52,694 bases of DNA from Lentisphaeria bacterium (lineage in GTDB: Bacteria > Verrucomicrobiota > Lentisphaeria > Victivallales > Victivallaceae): contig JAFVRD010000033.1 of the NCBI GenBank assembly GCA_017504435.1, forward strand, positions 1-52,694, written 5' to 3'. The translations under genes and the position numbers were made by a program. Of the stretch, positions 45,544-52,694 are shown piece after piece. The first letter of the stretch is position 1, and the number at the start of each line of letters is the position of its first letter. The notes beneath the pieces were generated by a model. It was not told the DNA's origin and did not search any database. It worked only from the letters and a program-made list of their open reading frames with translations.

Positions 45544-46437
45544 GCGGTCAAAAATCCACAGTTGTCCGGCATTGTAAATATTGTGCCAGACGATATAAAA
45601 AGTCAGAGCCAGAGGAGTTATCGGATTATCGACGTATGCGAGGGCAAGACAAATGGAAAAAACTGTATTTTTCTGTCCCAACAGCTGACTGCATTCAGAT
45701 TTGAAGTTTCCGGATGCGATTTTGCCGCCCAGATAAAAATTTACGGCACAAAATACCAGTGAAATGAGTCCGCAGAATATTATCTGCATGCCTGAGCCTC
45801 CCGGATTATCATTGAATGACTGCCGTGCCCGCGCCGCCAGGATGAATAGAGAAAGCGACCACAGCGATAATGAGATCATTTTCATTCTGGGAACCCATCT
45901 TACTATTTCCGGATATAATTTGCGAACCAGCTGTGCTGCACTCATGGGCAGCACGATCAGTAATATGATCGTCAATGCCGCATCCACGCAGAAATTGGCG
46001 GTGAAATTTCCGGTCGTATAAGGCAGCAGTCCCAGCAGTGCCAGCGATATTCCGGCATTGGTGAATATAAATCCGGTCAATCCGAATCCGACTTTGCCAT
46101 TGAGCAACGATATGATGACTGATGATGCAGCGGCACTGGGAGTTATGCCGATAAAAAACACGGTCAGGGCAGTTTCCAAAGAGGTGTGGAGCAGATATTT
46201 GCAGACCATAAAAGGTATCACTCCCAGCAGAATATTGACGGCAAGCAGTTTGATGTGATCTTGCTGCGGCTTCAGATCCCGGAATTCAATTCCAGTTGCC
46301 GCCAGAAATATCATAAAAAACAACGTGATGCGGATGACATGATATGGCGCTGTTGCCAGTTGTCCGGCTCCGGGAAAAAATAAGCCGATTGCCAGAGGCA
46401 GAACGATCATTGCCGGACGGATAAGAAATTTCCCCAT
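45511..46437 (-). CDS. Bile acid:sodium symporter (BASS/SBF-like) family transporter
   Basis: The 308-residue protein consists of about nine or ten membrane segments and fits the BASS/SBF family, whose members move bile acids, pantothenate, keto acids or arsenite with sodium. Supporting features are FFMIFLAATGIEFRDL near the start, FFIGITPSAAASSVIISLLNG in the middle and ALAYVDNPITPLALTFYIVWHN in the place of the second crossover helix. The substrate is unknown. The proline-rich tail (RRLPPPPGN) is encoded in the inverted-repeat region. It starts 15 bases after rodA and is the last gene of the purA operon. Confidence 0.82.
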   Translation of the reverse strand: MGKFLIRPAMIVLPLAIGLFFPGAGQLATAPYHVIRITLFFMIFLAATGIEFRDLKPQQDHIKLLAVNILLGVIPFMVCKYLLHTSLETALTVFFIGITPSAAASSVIISLLNGKVGFGLTGFIFTNAGISLALLGLLPYTTGNFTANFCVDAALTIILLIVLPMSAAQLVRKLYPEIVRWVPRMKMISLSLWSLSLFILAARARQSFNDNPGGSGMQIIFCGLISLVFCAVNFYLGGKIASGNFKSECSQLLGQKNTVFSICLALAYVDNPITPLALTFYIVWHNIYNAGQLWIFDRKRRLPPPPGN

Positions 46438-46452
46438 GATCAGGCTCCCGGA

Positions 46453-47613
46453 TTACGATATTAATTCATCCCGTGAACGGTAGATGGATTGCAGCATACC
46501 GAGAGTGCCCATGCCGGTCAGGGTGAATGAACCGCCGTAACTTAACAGCGGCAGCGGCAGTCCGGTGATCGGAGCAACCCCGATATTCATCCCGATATTG
46601 ATAAAAATATGGCAGAAAAACATGGTGCCGATGCCGGTTGCCAGAAATCTGCCGTATCCGCCGGTCAGAAATGCCGTCCGCAATATCGTATACAAAAGCG
46701 TCATATACAAAGCTAACAAAAACAACGATCCGGTAAATCCGGTTTCTTCTGCCAGGACTGAAAAAATAAAATCGTTATTGGAAACGGTTTGCGGCAGGAA
46801 TCCCAGTTCATTCTGAGTTCCTTTGCCGATACCTTTGCCGGAGAGACCGCCGGAACCGACTGAATTCATGGCTTGATAAGCATTCAGACCGCGTCCCTGT
46901 TTGTCCATGCCGGGATTCATGAAAATTTTGATCCGGTCGATTTGATAACTGCGCAGCAGCAGCGGTTTTTCCCAGACAAAGCAATCCGCCAGTACCACTG
47001 CAATACAGCAGCAGACCACCAGTAATATGGTCAGGATATAACGCCATTTTATGCCGAAACAAAAGAGCATCGCTCCGGTCACCGGGAGTAATATCAAGGC
47101 ACTGCCCAGATCCGGTTCGATGGCAATAAGAGCGAATGGCACACCGACGGTCATTGCGGTCAATACCGCAATTTTTAAGGGGGATTTACCGAATCTGGGA
47201 TCGGAAAATATGTTGGCAAGTACGCAGATGATCGCCAGTTTGGCAGGTTCTGACGGCTGCAGGCGGAATCCTCCGATATCCAGCCAGCGGGTCGCACCGG
47301 AGATCGTTCTGCCTAAAAAAAGCACCAGTATCAGCGCGATTATCGTTATTCCATACCCCCCGAATGCAGCAAAACGCACCGGTAATGCCCGGTAATCGAT
47401 CGCCGCCATCAGAAAATAGAGAAAAATTCCCAATCCGATCCAATGGAGCTGTTTGCCGAAAAATGCCCGGCTGCTTTCGGTATCCACCTGTTCGCCGGTG
47501 GAGTAAATAAAAGTCAGACCGATCCCCAGTAATAAGAGCATAACGCCGAATTGGAGATAATCCAATCCGGCGAAAAAAGTTATAAATCGGGATCTGGTTC
47601 CGACTTCACGCAT
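46453..47613 (-). CDS. rodA: Peptidoglycan glycosyltransferase RodA (SEDS family)
   Basis: RodA is the SEDS polymerase that elongates peptidoglycan with a class B PBP during side-wall growth. The 386-residue protein has about ten membrane segments with GATRWLDIGGFRLQPSEPAKLA, then IAIEPDLGSALILLPV (conserved acidic loop), GLSGKGIGKGTQNELGFLPQ, NDFIFSVLAEETGF and GVAPITGLPLPLLSYGGS, all family hallmarks. RodA rather than FtsW is chosen for the isolated context and the LPLPLLSYGGS variant. It lies eight bases after purA, with no mreBCD or pbp2 gene beside it. Confidence 0.92.
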   Translation of the reverse strand: MREVGTRSRFITFFAGLDYLQFGVMLLLLGIGLTFIYSTGEQVDTESSRAFFGKQLHWIGLGIFLYFLMAAIDYRALPVRFAAFGGYGITIIALILVLFLGRTISGATRWLDIGGFRLQPSEPAKLAIICVLANIFSDPRFGKSPLKIAVLTAMTVGVPFALIAIEPDLGSALILLPVTGAMLFCFGIKWRYILTILLVVCCCIAVVLADCFVWEKPLLLRSYQIDRIKIFMNPGMDKQGRGLNAYQAMNSVGSGGLSGKGIGKGTQNELGFLPQTVSNNDFIFSVLAEETGFTGSLFLLALYMTLLYTILRTAFLTGGYGRFLATGIGTMFFCHIFINIGMNIGVAPITGLPLPLLSYGGSFTLTGMGTLGMLQSIYRSRDELIS

Positions 47614-47621
47614 GAGACGGC

Positions 47622-48896
47622 TCAGAGCGAATCAACTGCAAAGGTCTGATCGCGGCGGGGACCGACAGAAATAATGGCGATTTCAGAATCGACCAGTTCA
47701 GCCATCCGCAGCAGATAATTTTTGGCATTGACCGGGAGTTTTTCAGCGCAATCCACGCCGCTGGTGGAGCATTTCCAACCGGGCATGTATTCGTAAACCG
47801 GTTCTGCCGCTTCAAGTTCTGCAACTGATGCGGGGAATTCGGTAGTGATGACCCCGTTGACTTTATAAGCTACACAAATGGCGATTTCATCGAGATCGTC
47901 AAGACAGTCAAGTTTGGTAACTGCCAGTTTGTTGATCCCGTTGACCATGCAGGCATAACGTGATGCCACGGCATCGAACCATCCGCAACGGCGCGGACGT
48001 CCGGTTGTCGCACCGAATTCTCTGCCGACCTGACGGAGTTTTTCGCCGGTATCATCAAATAATTCAGTGGGGAAGGGACCTTCGCCGACCCGGGTGGTGT
48101 AAGCTTTGATAACGCCCCACACGTTCCGGATGCTCTGGGGCGGCACGCCGCCGCCGGTGCAGGCACCGCCGCTGACGGTGTTGCTGCTGGTCACAAACGG
48201 ATAAGTGCCGTGGTCAATATCCAGCAATGCGCCCTGAGCACCTTCGAACAGGACATTTTTTCCCTCTTTGACTGCCCGGTTTATTGAATAAACTGTATCG
48301 CAGACCATCGGGGCAAGCCGTTTGGCTGCTTTAAGGACTTTGGCAAGTTCAGTTTCCACATCGACTTCAGCGACTCCGGCAGCTGCGAACATGCGGTTAT
48401 AGCGGGCGCATTCAGTGCGGAACTGCTCTGCCAGCCGTTCCGGGAATTTCAGATCAATGGCACGGATACCGGTACGGCGCATTTTGTCCATATATGCCGG
48501 ACCGATACCGCGTCCGGTAGTGCCGATTTTGGTGGAGGTGCTGTTTTCATTGATGGAATCGGCGATCCGGTGATAGATAAAGATCATCTGGGCGCGGTTG
48601 CTCAACTGGACATTGCCGGTGGTGAAGCCCTGTTCTTCAATGCCGCGCAATTCTTCATCCAGTGCGACCGGGTCAACGACCAGACCGTTACCGATGACAC
48701 AAGTTACAGCGGGACGGAAAATTCCCGACGGAACCAGATGCAGCACATAGCGTTTATCACCGATTTCCACCGTGTGACCGGCATTGTTGCCGCCCTGAAA
48801 ACGCACGACCATATCCACGTCACGGGTAAGCACATCGATCAGCTTGCCCTTACCTTCATCACCCCATTGAGTACCTACCAGAATATCTACCGGCAT
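47622..48896 (-). CDS. purA: Adenylosuccinate synthetase
   Basis: PurA makes adenylosuccinate from IMP, aspartate and GTP, the first committed AMP step. The 424-residue protein opens VDILVGTQWGDEGKGKLIDVL (P-loop GDEGKGK), and has RFQGGNNAGHTVEIG, GTTGRGIGPAYMDK, LFEGAQGALLDIDHGTYPFVTSSNT, VGEGPFPTELFDD, and GRPRRCGWFDAVA. A TTG two codons earlier (48902) is also open, but the ATG at 48896 has AGGAG at correct distance. It leads an operon with rodA and the symporter gene. Confidence 0.97.
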   Translation of the reverse strand: MPVDILVGTQWGDEGKGKLIDVLTRDVDMVVRFQGGNNAGHTVEIGDKRYVLHLVPSGIFRPAVTCVIGNGLVVDPVALDEELRGIEEQGFTTGNVQLSNRAQMIFIYHRIADSINENSTSTKIGTTGRGIGPAYMDKMRRTGIRAIDLKFPERLAEQFRTECARYNRMFAAAGVAEVDVETELAKVLKAAKRLAPMVCDTVYSINRAVKEGKNVLFEGAQGALLDIDHGTYPFVTSSNTVSGGACTGGGVPPQSIRNVWGVIKAYTTRVGEGPFPTELFDDTGEKLRQVGREFGATTGRPRRCGWFDAVASRYACMVNGINKLAVTKLDCLDDLDEIAICVAYKVNGVITTEFPASVAELEAAEPVYEYMPGWKCSTSGVDCAEKLPVNAKNYLLRMAELVDSEIAIISVGPRRDQTFAVDSL

Positions 48897-48951
48897 TGTC
48901 AAAACTCCTGTTATATATTAAGTGTTTGTTATTCAAAAAATACTTGAATAT

Positions 48952-48980
48952 AAAATATCATCTGAATGCGACTTTTTCAA
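48952..48980 (-). promoter_or_regulatory. Promoter of purA-rodA-symporter operon
   Basis: On the minus strand TTGAAA (48975-48980) and TATTTT (48952-48957) are separated by 17 bases. Confidence 0.58.
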
Positions 48981-49042
48981 GTGCCGAAATGATAAACTCT
49001 GCAAAGAAAACCTGTTGAAATTGTTTATTCGGAGGTAATTGG

Positions 49043-50071
49043 TCACAACCGGCGCAATGCCGCTTCGGTTTCTTCCAAACTTGCTTTGATCAATTCCCGG
49101 AGTGCCTGCGGCAGAGAACCCAGTTGGTTTTCTCCGGCAGAGAGTTCATAGACAGGAACATTTTCATTGCCGAGATGTTCTTTGAGTTGTTTGAGATTTT
49201 CTGCGGCTTCGGGAATATCCATTTTGTTGGCAACGATCAGAGCGGGACGGGTGGATAAGCCGGGCTTGTAAAGCTCCAGCTCTTTTTTTAAATTGGCATA
49301 ATCATCCCATGGTGTTCTGCCGTCTACTCCGCCCATATCCAGAACATAGATCAGCACTTTGGTGCGTTCAATATGACGGAGAAATTCGTGCCCCAGACCG
49401 ACATTGGCATGGGCTCCGTCGATCAGACCGGGGATATCGGCTACGGTGAGACGGGCATAATCCGGATATTCCACTACACCGATGACCGGGTGCAGTGTGG
49501 TGAATGGATACGCTGCCACTTTGGGGCGGGCACCGGATATCCGGGTGAGCAGTGTGGATTTACCGGCATTGGGATAACCGACCAGACCGGCATCGGCGAT
49601 CAGTTTGAGCTCCAGTTCCAGAGTTTTTTCTTCGCCGGGCCAGCCGGGTTCTTTGCGGCGGGGGGCACGGTTGGTGCTGGTGGCGAACCGGGCATTACCT
49701 CTGCCGCCGTGACCGCCTTTGGCGACTGTCGCCCGGGCTCCGGGAGTATCCAGATCGGCGAGAACTTCTCCGGTGACAGCATCGCGGACGATCGTGCCCA
49801 CCGGGACTTTGATGATGACGGCATCGGCGTTGCGTCCGTGTTTATCTGCACCTTGACCGGCAGGGCCGTTTTGGGCGGCATAACGTCTGCGGTATACCAG
49901 ACTGTTGAGGTTCTGTTCGCTGGTTGTGCTTTCCAGGATCACATCGCCGCCATTTCCGCCGTCGCCGCCGTCCGGGCCGCCTTTGGGAACAAATTTTTCG
50001 CGGCGGAAACTGCAGCATCCGGCACCGCCGTCGCCGCTTTTTACCACGATTTCGGTTTTATCAACAAACAT
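49043..50071 (-). CDS. obg: GTPase Obg (CgtA)
   Basis: Obg is a ribosome-associated GTPase for late 50S assembly and stress control. The 342-residue protein has the N-terminal glycine-rich OBG domain (VKSGDGGAGCCSFRREKFVPKGGPDGGDGG to residue about 158), then the G domain with GYPNAGKSTLLTRISG (G1, about residue 164), YPFTTLHPVIG (G2), VADIPGLIDGAH (G3) and VANKMDIPEA (G4). It lacks a long C-terminal extension. The start at 50071 (MFVDKTEIV) has GGAGG upstream; an ATG at 50086 is also in frame but less likely. It lies 131 bases after rpmA, beyond a terminator. Confidence 0.96.
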   Translation of the reverse strand: MFVDKTEIVVKSGDGGAGCCSFRREKFVPKGGPDGGDGGNGGDVILESTTSEQNLNSLVYRRRYAAQNGPAGQGADKHGRNADAVIIKVPVGTIVRDAVTGEVLADLDTPGARATVAKGGHGGRGNARFATSTNRAPRRKEPGWPGEEKTLELELKLIADAGLVGYPNAGKSTLLTRISGARPKVAAYPFTTLHPVIGVVEYPDYARLTVADIPGLIDGAHANVGLGHEFLRHIERTKVLIYVLDMGGVDGRTPWDDYANLKKELELYKPGLSTRPALIVANKMDIPEAAENLKQLKEHLGNENVPVYELSAGENQLGSLPQALRELIKASLEETEAALRRL

Positions 50072-50122
50072 TTTACACCTCCGCAACCTGAATATACGGT
50101 TGTATTGTCACATGAGTTACTG

Positions 50123-50160
50123 CAAAAAAAATCCCGGAACTCATTGCTGCGTACCGGGAA
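50123..50160 (-). terminator. Intrinsic terminator after rpmA
   Basis: On the minus strand TCCCGG (50154-50159) pairs with CCGGGA (50132-50137) over a 16-base loop and is followed by eight T. It separates rpmA from obg. Confidence 0.7.
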
Positions 50161-50202
50161 TGAAAAAGCTTTTTCGTGAATACTAATGTCAGCTCCGCGC
50201 CA

Positions 50203-50451
50203 TTACTGGGCGGGGATGACATTGACTTTGCGCTGGGAGCGGACGAATTCGACCGTGCCGTCGCACAGAGCAAAGAGGGTGAAGTCACGACCGCAACCGA
50301 CATTGTTGCCGGGACGGAAACGGGTGCCGCGCTGACGGACGATAATGGAACCGGCGCTGACAAATTCACTGCTGTACGCTTTAACGCCGAGGAATTTCGG
50401 CTGACTGTCGCGGCCGTTGCGGCTGCTGGACTGTCCTTTCTTATGTGCCAT
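50203..50451 (-). CDS. rpmA: 50S ribosomal protein L27
   Basis: This 82-residue protein is ribosomal protein L27, located near the peptidyl-transferase centre. It begins [22 protein letters not shown] and contains [21 protein letters not shown] and [12 protein letters not shown], all diagnostic. It lacks the cleaved N-terminal extension known from Firmicutes. The gene is upstream of obg as usual, but the typical first gene rplU is about 28 kb away. Promoter at 50506-50533, terminator at 50123-50160. Confidence 0.97.
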   Translation of the reverse strand: MAHKKGQSSSRNGRDSQPKFLGVKAYSSEFVSAGSIIVRQRGTRFRPGNNVGCGRDFTLFALCDGTVEFVRSQRKVNVIPAQ

Positions 50452-50505
50452 GATTCAATCTCCTTTTATTCTAAAATTTTTTTACATCATACATGACATT
50501 CAGTT

Positions 50506-50533
50506 AAAATACACCCGTTTTGCAAAAATGCAA
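50506..50533 (-). promoter_or_regulatory. Promoter of rpmA
   Basis: On the minus strand TTGCAT (50528-50533) and TATTTT (50506-50511) are separated by 16 bases. Confidence 0.55.
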
Positions 50534-50579
50534 GTTACGAACGGCATTTTTTTCTGAACTTTTAACGTTTTCATCCGGT

Positions 50580-51812
50580 TCAGAAGTTGTGAGAGACCAG
50601 ACCGTCGCGCAATTTCGGTTCAAACCAGGTTGATTTGGGCGGCATGATCTTACCGGCATCGGCGATTGCCATCAGCTGATCCAGGGTCACTGCATGGAGT
50701 GAAAATGTCACGGCATGGGAACCGGATTCCACGAGTTTCACCAACTCTTTGGTACCGCGGATGCCGCCGATAAAGTCGATCCCGGTGCTGGTACGCGGAT
50801 CATCGATGCCGAGGATCGGGGCGAGGATGCGCTCCTGCAGCCAGCTGGCATCCAGTCTGCCGATCTCATCAAATTTTGAGATATCAAATTTCGGCACAGC
50901 CAGACGCCATTTGCCATTCATGTAAAATTTGAATTCTCCCGGGCGCGCGACTTCTCCGTCGGCGGCATCGGAAACGGTGAATTCTTTATCCAGTGCGGCG
51001 AGGAATCCGGCCTCATCCAGACCGTTGAGGGTTTTGACCGCGCGGTTGTAAGGCATGATCGCCAGTTCGCTGTCCGGGAATGCCACGGTCAGGAAGTAAT
51101 TGTATTCTTCGCTGCCGTTGTGAGCCGGATTATTGGGGGCGCATTCGGCGGCGGTACGGGCGGCGGCGGCACTGCGGTGGTGGCCGTCGGCGATATAGAA
51201 CACCGGCACATCGCTGGCGAAACGTTCGGACAATTTTGCACTGGCATTTTCATCCATGCGCCAGATGGTGTGCTGGATTCCGTCGGGGGAGACAAAATCA
51301 AAGTACGGCACTTTTTCGCATTCTGCTTTGACAATGGCATTGATGGCATCCACTGCGCGGTAGGTGAAAAATGCCGGACCGGTATGGGAACGCAAGGTCA
51401 TGACGTGGCGGGTGCGGTCATCTTCTTTATCCTGCCGGGTTTTTTCATGTTTTTTAATAATACCGGCTTTGTATTCTTCTGCGCTGGCGGCTCCGATGAT
51501 GCCGGTCTGACTGCGGCCGTTCATGATCAAACGGTAAACATACAGATGTTTGCCGGCATCCAGTTTTAACGGGGCTTCGGTGCAAATGCGGTCAAATGCA
51601 GCTTTGGCCTGGGCGTAGACCCGGTCATCATGGAGGTCGATTCCCGGTTCAAGGTCGATTTCCGGACGGGACACGTGCAGAAATGAATACGGTTTGCCTG
51701 CAGCGAGAACGGCAGCTTCTTCGCTGTTTACGACGTCGTAAGGTACGGCGGACACATCAGCTGCGTGTTCGGGGGTGGGCATCAAGCCGTGAAAGGGGAG
51801 GAGAGTAGCCAT
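50580..51812 (-). CDS. DUF1015 family protein
   Basis: The 410-residue protein matches the DUF1015 family: LPFHGLMP and SAVPYDVVN near the start, a central GIIKKHEKTRQDKEDDRTRH motif, YIADGHHRSAAAA in the middle and TGIDFIGG near the end. ADGHHR is the ParB/Srx-like nucleotide-binding signature. Some relatives were reported as free-serine kinases, but I cannot confirm that for this protein, so function is left open. The ATG at 51812 has AAAGG seven bases upstream, better than the longer frame to 51857. It is a single-gene unit. Confidence 0.88.
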   Translation of the reverse strand: MATLLPFHGLMPTPEHAADVSAVPYDVVNSEEAAVLAAGKPYSFLHVSRPEIDLEPGIDLHDDRVYAQAKAAFDRICTEAPLKLDAGKHLYVYRLIMNGRSQTGIIGAASAEEYKAGIIKKHEKTRQDKEDDRTRHVMTLRSHTGPAFFTYRAVDAINAIVKAECEKVPYFDFVSPDGIQHTIWRMDENASAKLSERFASDVPVFYIADGHHRSAAAARTAAECAPNNPAHNGSEEYNYFLTVAFPDSELAIMPYNRAVKTLNGLDEAGFLAALDKEFTVSDAADGEVARPGEFKFYMNGKWRLAVPKFDISKFDEIGRLDASWLQERILAPILGIDDPRTSTGIDFIGGIRGTKELVKLVESGSHAVTFSLHAVTLDQLMAIADAGKIMPPKSTWFEPKLRDGLVSHNF

Positions 51813-51901
51813 GATAGTAACCTTTTTTGTTGTTGACCGGAAATTTCCGCAGCGCACCGGATTTCTGTTTTACTGCGCCCGGATGAAAAATACTTTTATA
51901 T

Positions 51902-51930
51902 AATATACTGTCACATAGCGATTTTTTCAA
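51902..51930 (-). promoter_or_regulatory. Promoter of the DUF1015 gene
   Basis: On the minus strand TTGAAA (51925-51930) and TATATT (51902-51907) are separated by 17 bases. Confidence 0.62.
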
Positions 51931-52058
51931 AGGTAATGCAGGGGAATTCTGCAATAAAATCAGACACTTGAATGATTTTTGCGGCACTGAGGCAATGACG
52001 GCTGCACAAATGTCATACAAAGTTTTAATCCGGAGTACAGAAATATTCCGGCATAAGG

Positions 52059-52086
52059 TTGTAAAAACAGAAAATCGCGATATATT
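52059..52086 (+). promoter_or_regulatory. Promoter of the small lipoprotein gene
   Basis: TTGTAA (52059-52064) and TATATT (52081-52086) are separated by 16 bases. The leader contains a small hairpin CTGCCG-GATAT-CGGCAG (52101-52117). The rest of the divergent intergenic region (51931-52058) shows nothing more. Confidence 0.58.
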
Positions 52087-52141
52087 CAAAAATGGTCATC
52101 TGCCGGATATCGGCAGCGTATAAAAAGAGAAAGGATGACAA

Positions 52142-52456
52142 ATGAGAAAGTTTTTTATGATTTTGTTGTGTGCGGTGGCAGTTGTCATGCTTGCTGGCTG
52201 CGGAAAAGCGGCTCTGGAAAAGGATGCCGTGCCGGTGGTCAATAAATTTGTGGAAGATAACTTCGGGATTCTGGCGAGAGCTGCCGGTAAAAAAACTCCC
52301 AAATGTATCAAAGTTGAGCTTGCTCAGGAGATCAACGATGATGTCTGGACGGGCAAAGCATTTTTTGACAACGGCAAAAGTGTTGACTGTACCGTGAAAG
52401 AACAGGATGATCAGGTATATGTGGAAGTGAATCTGCACGCTCTGCGCTGGCAGTAA
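52142..52456 (+). CDS. Small lipoprotein of unknown function
   Basis: The 104-residue protein has a lipoprotein signal peptide with lipobox MLAGC (cysteine 20), preceded by a basic, hydrophobic stretch (RKFFMILLCAVAVV). The mature part is about 85 residues, with charged and beta-rich text (KCIKVELAQEINDDVWTGKAFFDNGKSVDCTV) that resembles small membrane-anchored proteins with a DUF-like fold of the cystatin type, though this is only impression. It has its own promoter (52059-52086), an AAGGA ribosome site and a strong terminator, so it is a monocistronic unit. Function not recognised. Confidence 0.82.
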   Translation: MRKFFMILLCAVAVVMLAGCGKAALEKDAVPVVNKFVEDNFGILARAAGKKTPKCIKVELAQEINDDVWTGKAFFDNGKSVDCTVKEQDDQVYVEVNLHALRWQ

Positions 52457-52475
52457 GATTTTTGCTGATTGCCTG

Positions 52476-52521
52476 AAAAAAAGACCGCTGCCTGCCGTTT
52501 GACGGTGAGCAGCGGTTTTTT
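52476..52521 (+). terminator. Intrinsic terminator of the lipoprotein gene
   Basis: ACCGCTGC (52484-52491) pairs with GCAGCGGT (52509-52516) and a nested CCGT/ACGG stem fills the loop. A run of T follows, and the A run before the stem would let it act on the other strand as well. Confidence 0.85.
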
Positions 52522-52590
52522 ATGGCACTCTCTTGACGCTGCGCTGATATTTCGTCGCTTAGGCGGCGACAAGCGTTCCGTCGCTTGACC

Positions 52591-52611
52591 GCGTCCGGCG
52601 AAGCCGCCGGA
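52591..52611. repeat. REP-like GC-rich palindrome, copy 2
   Basis: This is the exact 21-base reverse complement of the element at 12865-12885. It sits in a noncoding end region (52522-52694) that is dense in palindromes, including the direct CGTCGCTTG motif. Confidence 0.6.
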
Positions 52612-52657
52612 GGCAGAATTTGCTGTATCGGAACGTTGCTGCCTCCAACTTCAATCT

Positions 52658-52679
52658 GTCACGCAAAAAATTGCGTGAC
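52658..52679. repeat. Perfect 9-bp hairpin near the right edge
   Basis: GTCACGCAA and TTGCGTGAC face each other over an AAAA loop. No T run follows, so it is a structural palindrome rather than a normal terminator. The neighbourhood runs off the window. Confidence 0.5.
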
Positions 52680-52694
52680 TTCGTTTCCGGCAGG

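Noticed and set aside
52523-52545. Possible sigma-54 site TGGCACTCTCTTGAC
   Set aside because: The GG and the following box are one base too close for the GG-N10-GC spacing and the GC at -12 is missing. No gene starts downstream within the window.

Overview
The window looks like chromosomal DNA of a Gram-negative-type bacterium of the PVC superphylum, most likely Lentisphaerota (Victivallales-like). This is inferred from three things: a pseudopilin with the [17 protein letters not shown] start and a C-terminal H-X9-DG motif, large exported GH2 enzymes next to it, and tandem GspE/PilB ATPases. The rest is housekeeping (dnaA, rpoN, purA, purC, metG, thiI, obg, rplU, rpmA, rnpB). I see no tRNA or rRNA gene, CRISPR array, intact insertion sequence or phage.

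Layout. 1-450: tail of an incoming gene and a frameshifted IS3-type transposase remnant. 447-2630 (minus): M29 aminopeptidase and APH-type kinase. 2918-10565 (plus): two tandem GH2 paralogues, one without and one with a signal peptide, then a pseudopilin. 10619-12845: divergent MBL hydrolase and glutamine synthetase. 12967-18056 (minus): cation/proton antiporter fused to a PTS EIIA domain, a processive glycosyltransferase coupled to rlmH, and a YycJ-type MBL protein. 18222-21669: rpoN, a TauE-type exporter, and rplU-purC. 21756-29427 (minus): surface-polysaccharide glycosyltransferases (RgpF, GT2, GT9) interleaved with an rRNA methyltransferase and a phosphoesterase, preceded by rnpB. 29925-36543: secreted protein, GT-C-like membrane protein, metG, sugar epimerase coupled to a papain-like peptidase. 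36585-43293 (plus): thiI, two GspE/PilB ATPases, PilC/GspF and coaX. 43294-45510: dnaA flanked by two repeat-rich noncoding stretches. 45511-51812 (minus): purA-rodA-BASS transporter, obg, rpmA, DUF1015. The end holds a small lipoprotein with a strong terminator and REP-like palindromes.

Two themes connect the genes. First, pseudopilin export: the assembly ATPases and platform protein (37868-42581) could serve pseudopilins like the one cotranscribed with the exported GH2 enzyme (6354-10565). Second, envelope building: several glycosyltransferases, an epimerase and RodA. Reading the upstream regions by eye gives a uniform promoter grammar, TTG(A/C/T)A(A/T), then 16-18 bases, then mostly TATATT, in front of about twenty transcription units on both strands. 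This defines the operons and settles several start codons (GTG or TTG starts at 15141, 24474, 28589 and 37868). No obviously new defence or mobile system is visible. The best leads are the GH2 pair with its pseudopilin, the antiporter-EIIA fusion, the repeat clusters around dnaA, a possible leaderless promoter at 11241-11269, and dispersed palindromes.
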